A DNA stretch of 64,000 nucleotides from positions 1 to 64,000 of the forward strand of contig CAYMAN010000004.1 in NCBI GenBank assembly GCA_964388455.1. Reading direction: 5' to 3'. The notes under the pieces are model-generated. The model had not been told where the DNA came from. It made no database searches and saw only the letters and a list, made by a program, of their open reading frames with translations. The translations under genes and the position numbers were made by a program. Positions 8,623 through 17,409 of the stretch are shown piece after piece; position 1 is the stretch's first letter; every line of letters begins with the position of its first letter. This DNA comes from JBBRWO01 sp964388455 (GTDB lineage: Bacteria; Actinomycetota; Coriobacteriia; Anaerosomatales; JAAXUF01).

Positions 8623-9936
8623 ATGACCCGCTTCAAGCGATTCGTGGCAGTCACCTGCCTGTCACTTCTGTTCGCAGCCAGCATCGGCGTTCCGGCCGCG
8701 CTTGCCGCCCCCGTCGCCGAGTGGGAGTCGATCTCACTCAACGTGGGTTCAAGCTCCAACGAGTCGGTCCTCATCGTCGCCGGCGTGCTCCCCGAGTCCA
8801 CCAAGCTGCCGGCTACTGTAACCCTTGTCGCGCCGACGGGCTCGACGCTCCAGTGGGCTGGCGAGATCCTCGGCGGTGACGCGTCTGCCGATCCCGAGGT
8901 GGCTACCACCAAGGCCCAAAGCGACGGGCAGGACCTCTACACATTCACGCTGACCAAGTCACGCACAGCCCAGCTCGAGGTCACGACCCAGTCTCCGATC
9001 ACCGTGAACGGTGACGTCTACACCGTGACCTTTTCGCAGCCCGCATGGACCGACGTGCCTGAAGCCGGCGTGGCGATCCAGATCCCGGTCAGCGCTCGGC
9101 TGACCGAGCCGGCCACCGCGACCGCCGGGCTCGCCGCAGGCCCCACGGGCTACCAGTACTACCAGCAGCAGTTCACCGCTGTGAAGAAGGGCCAGCCGCT
9201 GGGAGTCACCTTCTCTTACACGCTCGCTGCCGCCACGCCTGGCGCTGCGACGACCACCGGTACCGGCGGAGCGCTCATACCTGCGATCCTCGTCGCCATC
9301 GCTGTGGCGCTGGGTGCCGGCCTCTTCATCGGCGTGCGTCGTAAGCTCAGCGGGGATGCCGAGTACGAAGATGGCGCCGCCGAGGAGGAAGAGGAGGACG
9401 AGTATGAGGAGGAGGCTGCTGTCACAGTTGCCCCCACCAAGCCACAGGCCGCCCAAGCTGCATCCAAGAAGGCCGTGGCAGAGGAAGTCATCGAGGATTC
9501 CGAGCCGGACGCCAAGCCCCGCACCAACATCGCGCTGATCGGCACACTGGTGATCATCGCGCTTGCGGTAGGCGCCGGCGTGATCGCGGCGTCGCAGGGT
9601 GGGCAGGCCAAGTCCGTCGGAACGCGCATCAGCAAGACGTTCGCAGGCGGCGAGGCGTGCACCAGTTCGGATATCGCACTTACGATTCCCGAGAACGTCG
9701 ATCCCTCGGACGCCTCCGAGCAGATCTTCGCCGCGATCGCACCGGTTCCGAGCATCACGGATGCCACGATCGACTTGTCGACCTCAAGCATCAACGTGGC
9801 CTACTGCGACTCGTCGGCGAACGAGGACATGATCCGCCAGGCGCTCGCTCCTACCGGCTACATGGCGGCTGGCAGCGCAATCGCGCCCTCCGGCGCTGCG
9901 AGCGGCGCCGTGGACGCGAGCGGAACCACGCCGTAA
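8623..9936 (+). CDS. Exported membrane protein with acidic linker and HMA-like tail
   Basis: Unrecognised protein of 437 residues. Signal peptide (residues 1-29), then a 190-residue beta-rich extracytoplasmic domain (SLNVGSSSNESVLIVAGVLPEST...). A first transmembrane helix (ALIPAILVAIAVALGAGLFI) leads to an acidic intracellular linker (EEEEEDEYEEE) and a second helix (IALIGTLVIIALAVGAGVIAA). The last 110 residues have the beta-alpha-beta rhythm of a heavy-metal-associated domain (TIDLSTSSINVAYCDSS...IRQALAPTGY) but without CxxC. ATG 8623 has GGAGG 6 nt upstream. The stop abuts that of the convergent HD-GYP-like gene with no spacer. Confidence 0.75.
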   Translation: MTRFKRFVAVTCLSLLFAASIGVPAALAAPVAEWESISLNVGSSSNESVLIVAGVLPESTKLPATVTLVAPTGSTLQWAGEILGGDASADPEVATTKAQSDGQDLYTFTLTKSRTAQLEVTTQSPITVNGDVYTVTFSQPAWTDVPEAGVAIQIPVSARLTEPATATAGLAAGPTGYQYYQQQFTAVKKGQPLGVTFSYTLAAATPGAATTTGTGGALIPAILVAIAVALGAGLFIGVRRKLSGDAEYEDGAAEEEEEDEYEEEAAVTVAPTKPQAAQAASKKAVAEEVIEDSEPDAKPRTNIALIGTLVIIALAVGAGVIAASQGGQAKSVGTRISKTFAGGEACTSSDIALTIPENVDPSDASEQIFAAIAPVPSITDATIDLSTSSINVAYCDSSANEDMIRQALAPTGYMAAGSAIAPSGAASGAVDASGTTP

Positions 9937-11424
9937 CTACAGGTACTGCCAGACGTCATCGACCCCGGCCTCAGCGGCGGGGATGCACTCGGTGATCCAG
10001 TTGAGCGGTTGGCCGTTGGTCGGGTCGACGAGGCGCAGATCGAGCACCTCGGGCGACTCCAGCCAGCGGCCTTCCGCGTCTGCGAGCAACTTGATGCGCG
10101 GATGCAGCAGGTCATCGTTGTTGACGCGATAGACGACGCCGGTTGAGTGGTCGTTGAGCTTGACCACCGCGCCCATCGGGTAGATGCCGAGCATCGCGAC
10201 CAACGCCTTGGTGACCGCCGGGTCGTAGGCCTTGTTGCGCCCCTGCATCAACACCGAGAGCGCCTTATCAGGCCGAATCTCTCGGCGGAAGGGTCGCAGG
10301 GTCGTCATGGCGTCGTAGGCGTCGCAGACCGCGACTATCTTGCTGAAGAGGTGCTGCTCGGCGCCGGTGGCGTCCGGGTATCCCATGAGGTCGTGACGCT
10401 GGTGGTGCTCGTAGGCCACGATCATACACATCTTGTCGGCCAGTGAGAGTCGCTTGAGCAGGTCGGCGCCCTCCTCGGAGTGGCGCTTGACCTGCGCCCA
10501 CTCGTCGGCCGTCAGCGGGCCGGACTTCATGAGCACTTCTTCGGGAATCCGAACCTTGCCGATGTCGTAGAGCAGCGCGGCGAGGCCCAGCGAGTGCATG
10601 TCGTCGCGATCGAGTCCCAGCGCATCTCCCAGCGAGATCGCCAGGATGCAGACGTTGATCGAGTGGTTGAGCGTGTAGTCGTCGTGCCCCTTGATCGCCG
10701 TCAGGCCGAGCACTGCAGCCGGATCCTGGAGGAGGTTGTCGAGCATCGACTCGACCACGCGCTGGAGCGGGCCGACCTCGAGCACGCGGCCCAGCTTGGC
10801 CTGCGACTCGATGTCGCGCATCGCTCCGACTCCCGCGTCGTAGTTCTCGCGAGCCTTCGCGCGGACCTCCTTGTTGCGCTCGTCGTCGCTGGTGTCCTCG
10901 AGCGTGGAAGTCTCCGAGACGGTGACGCCGCGCACGTGCTTGGCGTCCAGGAAGTCCTGGGCCGCCACGATGTCTGTCACGCGTGCCTCGGCCAACAACT
11001 CGACCAGCGCCGCGCCATCCTCGACCGAGATGGTCGGCAGGAATGTGACCGCAGAGATACCGCGCGCCAGCAGCTCCTCGATGAGCTTGCGGTAGGTCAC
11101 GCTCTCCTCGGGAAACACCTGGTTCTCGACGAAGAGGGTGCCCTTGTAGATGTTGATGGTGACATCCTCGAAGCCCGTGGACGAGAGGCTGCGCACCGAG
11201 GCGACCAGTTCTGACAGTGACGCGGCGACCAACGGGTGCGTGGTGGGGTAGAGCGCGGCGTTGGTGTCGGCCACGGCCAGTGTGCGCACGAGCTCTCGGG
11301 CGCGTTCGAGCTTCTCGGGCGTGGCGAACGGTGCAGAGACGGCGATGTATGAGGTTTCGGCGGCCATCTCGGCGGGGCTCGCCAGCGGGCCCTCGTTCTC
11401 GGGACGGTATGGCATGTCCGTCAC
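9937..11424 (-). CDS. HD-GYP-like protein with degenerate HD motif
   Basis: Protein of 495 residues. HD-GYP domains normally hydrolyse cyclic di-GMP. Here the domain (about residues 225-410) keeps HSINVCILAISLG, the IGKVRIPEEVL segment, HSEEGADLL and YEHHQRHDLMGYP. The metal-binding His-Asp pair, however, reads LLYDIGK: Tyr286 replaces His, by a single base in the codon TAC. Catalysis may be lost, leaving a binding or scaffolding role. The N-terminal 160 residues (LYPTTHPLVAASLSELV, LARGISAVTFLPTISVEDGAALVELL) resemble the N-terminus of the HEAT-repeat protein encoded upstream. Start ATG overlaps that gene's stop by 4 nt, so the two are an operon. Confidence 0.88.
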   Translation of the reverse strand: MTDMPYRPENEGPLASPAEMAAETSYIAVSAPFATPEKLERARELVRTLAVADTNAALYPTTHPLVAASLSELVASVRSLSSTGFEDVTINIYKGTLFVENQVFPEESVTYRKLIEELLARGISAVTFLPTISVEDGAALVELLAEARVTDIVAAQDFLDAKHVRGVTVSETSTLEDTSDDERNKEVRAKARENYDAGVGAMRDIESQAKLGRVLEVGPLQRVVESMLDNLLQDPAAVLGLTAIKGHDDYTLNHSINVCILAISLGDALGLDRDDMHSLGLAALLYDIGKVRIPEEVLMKSGPLTADEWAQVKRHSEEGADLLKRLSLADKMCMIVAYEHHQRHDLMGYPDATGAEQHLFSKIVAVCDAYDAMTTLRPFRREIRPDKALSVLMQGRNKAYDPAVTKALVAMLGIYPMGAVVKLNDHSTGVVYRVNNDDLLHPRIKLLADAEGRWLESPEVLDLRLVDPTNGQPLNWITECIPAAEAGVDDVWQYL

Positions 11425-13331
11425 GGCGTATCCACTCCTTCAGGGTCGGCGTTCGAGTGCTGGATATTCTGTGTGGCCTTGCGAGCCAGTGTTCGAAGCT
11501 CTCTGGTCTTCCTGCCCCAAACGAACGGCCTGGCAGCGGTGCGACGCAAAGCGCGTTCGGCTTCTGGTGTTCCGATCTGCTCGAGGGCGTGCACGATCTC
11601 CTTCTTGGTCTCGTACGTACGCTGGACGTTGAGGTCCTCGAGTGCGCGAGTGAGCTGGTGGATGGCGGTAGCGGCCCTCACGCGACCGATCTCGCGGACC
11701 GCGAAGCGCTGAGTCTCGGGTTCAGAGTGGCCGAGAGCCTTTACGAGCGCGGCCGAGGCCTCAGACCCGGGAGTGTCGGCGAGCGCCGTGATCGCGGTGA
11801 AGCGCACCTGTTCGTCGAGGTGGCCCAGCGCGTGCGAGATCACCGGCACCGCGCGCCGATCTCCAAGCGCCGAGAGCGTCTCGAGGATCGCGATCGCGGA
11901 CTTGGGACTGTCGGTTCGCAGGCGAGCACGCGCGACTCCCAGAACCGATTCGCTCATGCCGCGCAGTACCGGCCGGAGCAGCGAGCGGACAGGCTCAGCC
12001 GCCTTGATGTAGCTGACGAGCAGCGCCTCGGCGCCGACGGGTCCTGCACTGTGCAGAAGCTCGCCGACTATAGCCGCGTCGGAGTCCGTCTGAACGGCCG
12101 AGCAGATCTCGGTGAGTACGGTCGCGTCGATCAGCGTCGCCTTGGCCGCAACGGCGGCGTCGGCGAGCTCCGGCTGGCGCGCGACTTCGTCGAGGTGGCG
12201 CAGCGCCTCTCTGACGGTCGCGAATGATCCGTCACGCGCAGCGCTCGGCAGGGAGTCGCCGATGGCGGCGATCGCTTCGACGCCGAGGTGCGTTCGGGAG
12301 ATCGCAACGGCGGTGGCGAGCGCTCGGCCGGAGGCCAGCTGGGGTGATGCGACGGCGATCTGTCGATCGATGTCGCCGCTGTCCTCGGCGATCGCCATCT
12401 CGCGCGCCATCTCCGCAGCCTGCGCCGTGTCACTCTCGCCGGGACTGTCGGGTGCGTCGGGCGTGGGTGCGAGCATGATCGCGAGCAGCTTGGCGGTCTC
12501 GGGCGGCAACTGCAGCGCCCCCGCGATGCGCGAAGGCTCGGTGCCTGCCTGAGCGGCGACGAGAGTGAGCAGCCGGGCAAGTGCTGCGGGCTTCATGTTG
12601 GCGATGACGTTGAGCATGCCGTCCATCCGGCGACCGTTCACGTCGGCTTTCAGGGAGAACGCCAGCACGCGCATGCGGGTCGTCTCATCGAGCCTCATCA
12701 GCGCCGACGACATGCGCTCCACGGCGATCTGCCGAGTCGCGGCCTCGAGCCCGTCTACAGCCGCCACGACCTCGTCGACGCCGGGACCTTCGCTCTGCGC
12801 CCATCGTTCTGAGGCCTTGGCGACCTCCTCGGCGATCGTGTCGAGCGGCGCGACCATCAGGTCCACGCCAAGCAGCCCCTCCTCTTCCGAGGCGCGCAGT
12901 GAGACCTCCACGACCGCAATGTGAGCGACTCCGATGGAGGCGAGCGCACTTCGAAGCCCGCCTTGTGCGCGGATGGCGCCCGGATCCGAGTTGACGACTG
13001 TGACGAACGCCGTGGCTTCCGCCGCCGAGAGACCCGGTGCGATCAGAAGCTGGCCGACCTGCAGCGCGTGCAGGCCTTCTGCCAATGCGATGACCTGGCT
13101 GTTGCCATTGGCGATGGCGATGTCGCTGAAACGGAACTCGTGCGGGTTCACTATGTAGCGCAGCGGTCCCTGTGCCGAGAAGGTGGCATCGTTGATGCGC
13201 GAGACGAAGCGCTCGACGGCTTCAGCGGGCAGCGCGGAGGCCGGCGGGTAGAGGCGAGCGGCACCAGCAGCCGCCGCCAGCAGCCGCAGAACCTCCTCGG
13301 GGCGTGGGTAGCCCTCGGCCTCGCTTCCCAT
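11421..13331 (-). CDS. HEAT-repeat protein sharing an N-terminal module with its operon partner
   Basis: Protein of 636 residues without a known enzymatic domain. The N-terminal 150 residues (ARLYPPASALPAEAVERFVSRI, LHALQVGQLLIAPGLSAAEATAFVTVV) match in pattern the N-terminus of the adjacent HD-GYP-like protein. The middle is all-helical. The C-terminal 200 residues carry HEAT/PBS-lyase-type repeats (AIAILETLSALGDRRAVPVISHALGHLDEQVRFTAITALADT, ALGHSEPETQRFAVREIGRVRA). HEAT arrays usually bind proteins. I chose ATG 13331 because GGGAGG lies 5 nt upstream; the frame runs 73 codons further with no support. It is first in a two-gene operon, facing a CRP-like box at 13415-13430. Confidence 0.85.
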   Translation of the reverse strand: MGSEAEGYPRPEEVLRLLAAAAGAARLYPPASALPAEAVERFVSRINDATFSAQGPLRYIVNPHEFRFSDIAIANGNSQVIALAEGLHALQVGQLLIAPGLSAAEATAFVTVVNSDPGAIRAQGGLRSALASIGVAHIAVVEVSLRASEEEGLLGVDLMVAPLDTIAEEVAKASERWAQSEGPGVDEVVAAVDGLEAATRQIAVERMSSALMRLDETTRMRVLAFSLKADVNGRRMDGMLNVIANMKPAALARLLTLVAAQAGTEPSRIAGALQLPPETAKLLAIMLAPTPDAPDSPGESDTAQAAEMAREMAIAEDSGDIDRQIAVASPQLASGRALATAVAISRTHLGVEAIAAIGDSLPSAARDGSFATVREALRHLDEVARQPELADAAVAAKATLIDATVLTEICSAVQTDSDAAIVGELLHSAGPVGAEALLVSYIKAAEPVRSLLRPVLRGMSESVLGVARARLRTDSPKSAIAILETLSALGDRRAVPVISHALGHLDEQVRFTAITALADTPGSEASAALVKALGHSEPETQRFAVREIGRVRAATAIHQLTRALEDLNVQRTYETKKEIVHALEQIGTPEAERALRRTAARPFVWGRKTRELRTLARKATQNIQHSNADPEGVDTP

Positions 13332-13414
13332 CCCGCCTCCCTTGCGCTCGAAATCCGTCACTGACTGGTATATCGGGTCCGCGGGTCGTACGCTACACAA
13401 GACTCCTGCAAAGT

Positions 13415-13430
13415 TGTGACTGCGGTCACA
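13415..13430. promoter_or_regulatory. CRP/FNR-type palindrome TGTGACTGCGGTCACA
   Basis: A perfect 16-bp match to TGTGA-N6-TCACA, the binding site of CRP-family regulators, lies in the 201-nt gap between the divergent HEAT-repeat operon (minus) and the ImmA-like gene (plus). Even the inner bases are palindromic (GAC-TGCG-GTC). It is 84 nt upstream of the HEAT gene start and about 103 nt upstream of the other. No CRP-like regulator is encoded in this window. Confidence 0.55.
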
Positions 13431-13532
13431 CGAACCTGCGATGTACCCTTGCCCTGAACAGGGGAATAGGTCGATACAGATACAATCATCACGACCACGA
13501 CCGGTGGCGTGCATCCTAGGTCCGGAGAATGC

Positions 13533-14027
13533 GTGACCGTTAGAACGCAAGCATACTACCGACGCATCGCCGAGGAAGCACTCGCTCAGGCGGGAGTGAC
13601 CGACCCCCCGGTTCCCATCGCGCGAATCATCGAGAATTTGGGTATTCCCGTGGTTCCGGTGAACCTACCTCAGTTCTTCACGGCGGCCACGGTGTATGAG
13701 GGTGGCCTCCCCACGATGATCGTGAACTACGCCCACGCCGAGCACGAGCGGCAGTCCGCATTGGCGCACATGCTCGGGCACGTGCTGCTGCTCATGGACG
13801 ACGGAGCGAACACCTTCCCGCGTGACTCAGCCGACCACTCTGAGGCCGACCACGTCGCTCAAGAGCTCATGATGCCGGCCGTGATGCTGGTCGAGCAGTC
13901 GCGGCTGTGGTTCAACGACTATCGCTATCTGGCGCGGCTTTTCGGTGTCGGCGAGGGGGCGATGCTCGAGCGCATGCGTGAGCTCGGCATCGTCGGCGAT
14001 CAGCAGGGCATTCGCTGGGACTACTGA
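13533..14027 (+). CDS. ImmA/IrrE-like protein with degenerate metallopeptidase motif
   Basis: Protein of 164 residues with the layout of the ImmA/IrrE (DUF955) metallopeptidases, which cleave phage or stress repressors. The start RTQAYYRRIAEEALAQAG and the region PVPIARIIENLGIPVV are typical. The active-site helix reads ALAHMLGHVLLL (His79, His83). The family HExxH has become HMLGH, so the catalytic Glu is Met80. The downstream EADHVAQELMMPA, which normally supplies the third zinc ligand, is kept. It may bind metal or peptide without cutting. GTG 13533 has GGAGA 9 nt upstream; ATG 13509, eight codons earlier, is the alternative. Confidence 0.8.
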   Translation: MTVRTQAYYRRIAEEALAQAGVTDPPVPIARIIENLGIPVVPVNLPQFFTAATVYEGGLPTMIVNYAHAEHERQSALAHMLGHVLLLMDDGANTFPRDSADHSEADHVAQELMMPAVMLVEQSRLWFNDYRYLARLFGVGEGAMLERMRELGIVGDQQGIRWDY

Positions 14028-14175
14028 CGCCTGTTCGAGGTCCCGGCGGCGCCCCCGGGAAGGTTCCGCTGACGGGTCTTGCAGCGCGAGGATGTCAGAC
14101 CTGCTGCTATGATTCTTGTAGGGGATGCCCGCAGGCGCGGGCCCTTCTCGCGTCCTGGACCAATGGAGGCACGCA

Positions 14176-15150
14176 ATGCGCACCAGCTACGCAGTCGGCG
14201 TTGACGTCGGAGGCACTCGAATCGCGGTTGGGCTCGTCGAGCGCAAAGGCCGTGTGGTCAAAGACGCCAAGCGACTCACACCCAAGACCGGCCCGTTCGC
14301 TGTCGTGGACGCCATCATCGAGCTCGTCGAAGAGGTCACATCCGGCGTGCAGTCGTCCGAGGTCGCGGGCGTCGGAATCGGGGTCCCGGCACAGATCGAT
14401 TTCCTGCGCCAGTCAGTCGAGTTCTGCACCAACCTCCCGCTTGCTGGTGTCGACGTGCGATCGCTCGTCATGTCGCGCATTCGTCAGGAGGTCACTATCG
14501 ACAACGACGGCCACATGGCCGCGCTCGGCGAGGCTCGCTACGGCGCCGCGAAGGGGGCACGCGACTTCCTCATGATCACGGTCGGCACGGGAGTCGGCGG
14601 CGGCATCTTCATCGGCGGCGAGCCGTTTCGCGGCAGTCGCGGTCTGGGCTGTGAGATCGGCCACATCGTGGTGGACCTGGATGGCGAACCGTGTCCATGC
14701 GGCGGCAAAGGCCATCTGGAGTCCTATCTCGGTCGTCCGGCCATCGCAGCCAAGGGTCGTGAAGCCGCCAAGCAGTTCAAGGGTCGCGAGATCCTCTCGG
14801 CTGCCGGCGGTCAGATCGACGCGGTCACGGCGGAGAGCGTGCTGATGGCCGCTCGCGCTGGTGATGCGGTCGCCCGCGAGATCCTTATGGACGCCGGCCA
14901 GGTTCTTGGTCGTTCGCTGGTCGGGTTCGTCAACATCTTCAACCCCAAGCTGATCTGTGTCGGCGGTGGCATCGGTGAGTCGGCCGACTTCATGGTCGCG
15001 CACGCTGCAGAGGTCATGCAGGCCGAGGCACTGGCGGGTCGCCGGGACGTGAAGGTAGTCCAAGCCGTCTTGGGTAACGACGCCGGCATTCTCGGCGCCG
15101 CTGCACTCGCATTCGACGAGCACGATTCCCGAGAAGGGCTGAGCCGATGA
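14176..15150 (+). CDS. ROK-family sugar kinase (glucokinase-like)
   Basis: Cytosolic ATP-dependent sugar kinase of 324 residues, probably glucokinase. The phosphate-binding loop is VDVGGTRIAVGLV at the N-terminus, the catalytic Asp lies in DNDGHMAALGEA (near residue 111), and TVGTGVGGGIF is the second phosphate loop. The zinc site GHIVVD...CPCGGKGH has His163, Cys173, Cys175 and His180, where most ROK kinases have a fourth Cys (CxCGxxGC). ATG 14176 has GGAGG upstream. The stop overlaps the start of the DUF362 gene by 4 nt (ATGA), so the two are coupled. Confidence 0.92.
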   Translation: MRTSYAVGVDVGGTRIAVGLVERKGRVVKDAKRLTPKTGPFAVVDAIIELVEEVTSGVQSSEVAGVGIGVPAQIDFLRQSVEFCTNLPLAGVDVRSLVMSRIRQEVTIDNDGHMAALGEARYGAAKGARDFLMITVGTGVGGGIFIGGEPFRGSRGLGCEIGHIVVDLDGEPCPCGGKGHLESYLGRPAIAAKGREAAKQFKGREILSAAGGQIDAVTAESVLMAARAGDAVAREILMDAGQVLGRSLVGFVNIFNPKLICVGGGIGESADFMVAHAAEVMQAEALAGRRDVKVVQAVLGNDAGILGAAALAFDEHDSREGLSR

Positions 15151-16328
15151 GCGACTCCACACCGCGCGAAACAGCGTCCCACGCCGCCCCTGGTACCGGC
15201 TTCGGCAGCGCATCCGCTCCGGCGACCGTCTGGTTCGCGCCGGTCCGCAGCGTCAAGAAGGAGTCGATGGTCAAGCGCGTCGGTAAGCTGCTCAAGGCCG
15301 CCGGCATCGAAGACGCCATCGCCGAGAAGGACCTCGTCGCCGTGAAGCTGCACTTCGGCGAGGCGGGCAACACCGGCTTCGTCCAGCCGATCTTCATCCG
15401 CGAGGTCGTCAAACGCGTGAAGAAAGCCGGCGGCAATCCATTCCTCACCGACGCCAACACGCTCTACTCCGGTCAGCGCGGCAACGCCGTCGATCACCTG
15501 ACCGTCGCCGTCCACCACGGCTTCGGTTACGCCACGGTGGAGGCGCCGATTATCATCGCCGACGGCCTCGACGGCCGGGATGCCGTCGACGTGCCGCTCG
15601 ATGCGCGCTTCCACCACTTCGACAGCGTCCGCATCGGCTCGGCGGTCGTGCACGCCGACGCGATGGTCGTCGTCACGCACGTCAAAGGCCACGAGGCCAC
15701 CGGCTTCGGCGGAGCGCTCAAGAACGTCGGCATGGGCCTAGGCTGTCGCAGCGCCAAGCAGCGCATGCACGCCGACTTCAAGCCCGAGGTCGTCGCAGAG
15801 AAGTGCACCGCCTGCAAGAAGTGCGTCAAGGCCTGCCCGGTCGGCGCGATCGTCATCGGCCCGGACCGTGTCGCGGTCGTCGACTACGAGGTCTGCTACG
15901 GCTGCGGAGAGTGCGTCGCTCGCTGTTCCTTCGGCGCCATCGGCATTCAGTGGAAGACCACGCCCGATGCCATCCAGGAGAAGATCGTCGAGCACGTGGC
16001 GGGCGCCGTCGACGGCAAGGACGGCAAGGTCGTCTACCTCTCCTTCGTCACCAACGTCTCACCGGACTGCGACTGCTGGAGTTTCTCGGACGCGCCGGTC
16101 GTCGCCGATATCGGCGTGCTCGCCTCCACCGACCCCGTCGCCATCGACCAGGCTGCCTACGACCTCGTCGTCGCGGCCAACGGACTCCCCGGCGGCCGAG
16201 GCGAGGGTATGGCACCCGGCACCGACAAGTTCACCGACATCACAGGCGTCAACGGCACCATGGCCATGGCCTACGCCGAGGAGATGGGCTTGGGCAGCCG
16301 CACCTATGAGCTCAGACCGCTCGAGTAA
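15147..16328 (+). CDS. DUF362 protein with two 4Fe-4S clusters
   Basis: Protein of 393 residues of the DUF362 family, common in anaerobes and of unproven function. The DUF362 core (VKLHFGEAGNTGFVQP, TDANTLYSGQRGNAVDH, VVTHVKGHEATGFGGALKNVGMG) occupies most of the chain. A bacterial ferredoxin insert holds CTACKKCVKACPVGAI (Cys220, 223, 226, 230) and CYGCGECVARC (from Cys250). An SPDCDCWSF segment follows. The start ATG overlaps the ROK kinase stop. An electron-transfer role is inferred only from the clusters. Confidence 0.9.
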   Translation: MSDSTPRETASHAAPGTGFGSASAPATVWFAPVRSVKKESMVKRVGKLLKAAGIEDAIAEKDLVAVKLHFGEAGNTGFVQPIFIREVVKRVKKAGGNPFLTDANTLYSGQRGNAVDHLTVAVHHGFGYATVEAPIIIADGLDGRDAVDVPLDARFHHFDSVRIGSAVVHADAMVVVTHVKGHEATGFGGALKNVGMGLGCRSAKQRMHADFKPEVVAEKCTACKKCVKACPVGAIVIGPDRVAVVDYEVCYGCGECVARCSFGAIGIQWKTTPDAIQEKIVEHVAGAVDGKDGKVVYLSFVTNVSPDCDCWSFSDAPVVADIGVLASTDPVAIDQAAYDLVVAANGLPGGRGEGMAPGTDKFTDITGVNGTMAMAYAEEMGLGSRTYELRPLE

Positions 16329-16334
16329 CCCGGG

Positions 16335-17399
16335 TTGTCGCCGCTAAGAGTGAGGCTCGTGGACCACAAGGCGCTTGCGCTTGAAGCGTGGAGTATCACG
16401 CGGCGCACGTCGGCACTGTGGTGGCTCGGATCGGTTTCGGCCGCGCAGGTGGTCGTCTACTCCGGAATAGTCGCGTCTGTCACCTGTCCGCTTGCGGTGA
16501 TGCCGCAGCTGCTGACGGCGCCCTCGGCCTCGCCGACACCCGTCGAGTCGCAGATGGAGATCCTGCGTGGCGACGCTCTCGTCGCGGTGACCGGCTGGTT
16601 GAACTCGCACGGCACGGCGCTGCTCGTCGGGATAGTCGCGGTGTTTGTGTTGTGGATCGCGCTTGGCGTCATCGATGTCGCGGCTCAGGGCGGTCTCATA
16701 TCGCAGGCCTGCGCGACCACGGTCTCCGCTTCCACAGCAGCCGCCGCTCGCGAACGCCAACCGTCGTTTGGTGATGGCATGCGTGACGGTTTCCGCGTCT
16801 GGGGGCGTATCGTGGGGCTCCTCGCCATCGCGGCGCTGCCAAGTCTGATCCCGATGCTGGTGGTGGGACTCGTTGTGACCTTCACGATGACCGTACCGTT
16901 GCTGATGGGCGGCGCTCCTAATCCAAGGGCCGCGATCGTGGGCAACCTGGTGCTGTCGCCGCTCTCATCGCTCGCCGCGCTCGTCGGCATCCCGCTGGGT
17001 GTGGCGGTGCAGCTCGGCTTGCGTGAAGCGGTGCTCGTCGACGCGAACTGGCGCACTGCGTTCTCGGCGGGAGGAAGACTCCTCAAGGCATACCTGGGCG
17101 ACGTGGTGGTGGCCTATCTGCTGGTGACGATCATCGGCGTGGCGGTGACGCTGCTGGCCGGTATCGTGCTGGCGGTGCTCGTCGTACCGACGATCGCCGT
17201 CGCGTTCGCGGTAGGCGGAGGATCAGGGCCGACGGCGATCACGTCCGGGTTGTTCGTACTTGCGGCCGTCTTGTTTCCGGTGGCGGTGCTCAGCTACGTC
17301 TGGACGTCGTGTTTCTGGACGGTGCTCTGGCAACGACTCACGGCGGCAGACGGTGCGAGGGCTACAATGACAAACGGTCGGTCGACCACTGAGAACTGA
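16335..17399 (+). CDS. Polytopic membrane protein, paralogue 1 of 3
   Basis: Membrane protein of about 350 residues; family not recognised with certainty. It begins with a short cytoplasmic helix (HKALALEAWSITRRTSALWWLG) and has about six hydrophobic segments: VYSGIVASV, TALLVGIVAVFVLWIALGVIDV, VGLLAIAALPSLIPMLVVGLVV, LSSLAALVGIPLGV, VVVAYLLVTIIGVAVTLLAGI and VLAAVLFPVAVLSYVW. It ends SCFWTVLWQRLTA, a tail shared in form with the next two genes. TTG 16335 opens the frame; GTG 16359 is an equally likely start. The next gene begins 10 nt downstream. Confidence 0.75.
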   Translation: MSPLRVRLVDHKALALEAWSITRRTSALWWLGSVSAAQVVVYSGIVASVTCPLAVMPQLLTAPSASPTPVESQMEILRGDALVAVTGWLNSHGTALLVGIVAVFVLWIALGVIDVAAQGGLISQACATTVSASTAAAARERQPSFGDGMRDGFRVWGRIVGLLAIAALPSLIPMLVVGLVVTFTMTVPLLMGGAPNPRAAIVGNLVLSPLSSLAALVGIPLGVAVQLGLREAVLVDANWRTAFSAGGRLLKAYLGDVVVAYLLVTIIGVAVTLLAGIVLAVLVVPTIAVAFAVGGGSGPTAITSGLFVLAAVLFPVAVLSYVWTSCFWTVLWQRLTAADGARATMTNGRSTTEN

Positions 17400-17409
17400 G
17401 GGGGATTCG

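Noticed and set aside
7248..8912. 554-residue open frame on the minus strand
   Set aside because: Antisense to the coiled-coil lysozyme-like gene and the start of the next; no recognisable domain.
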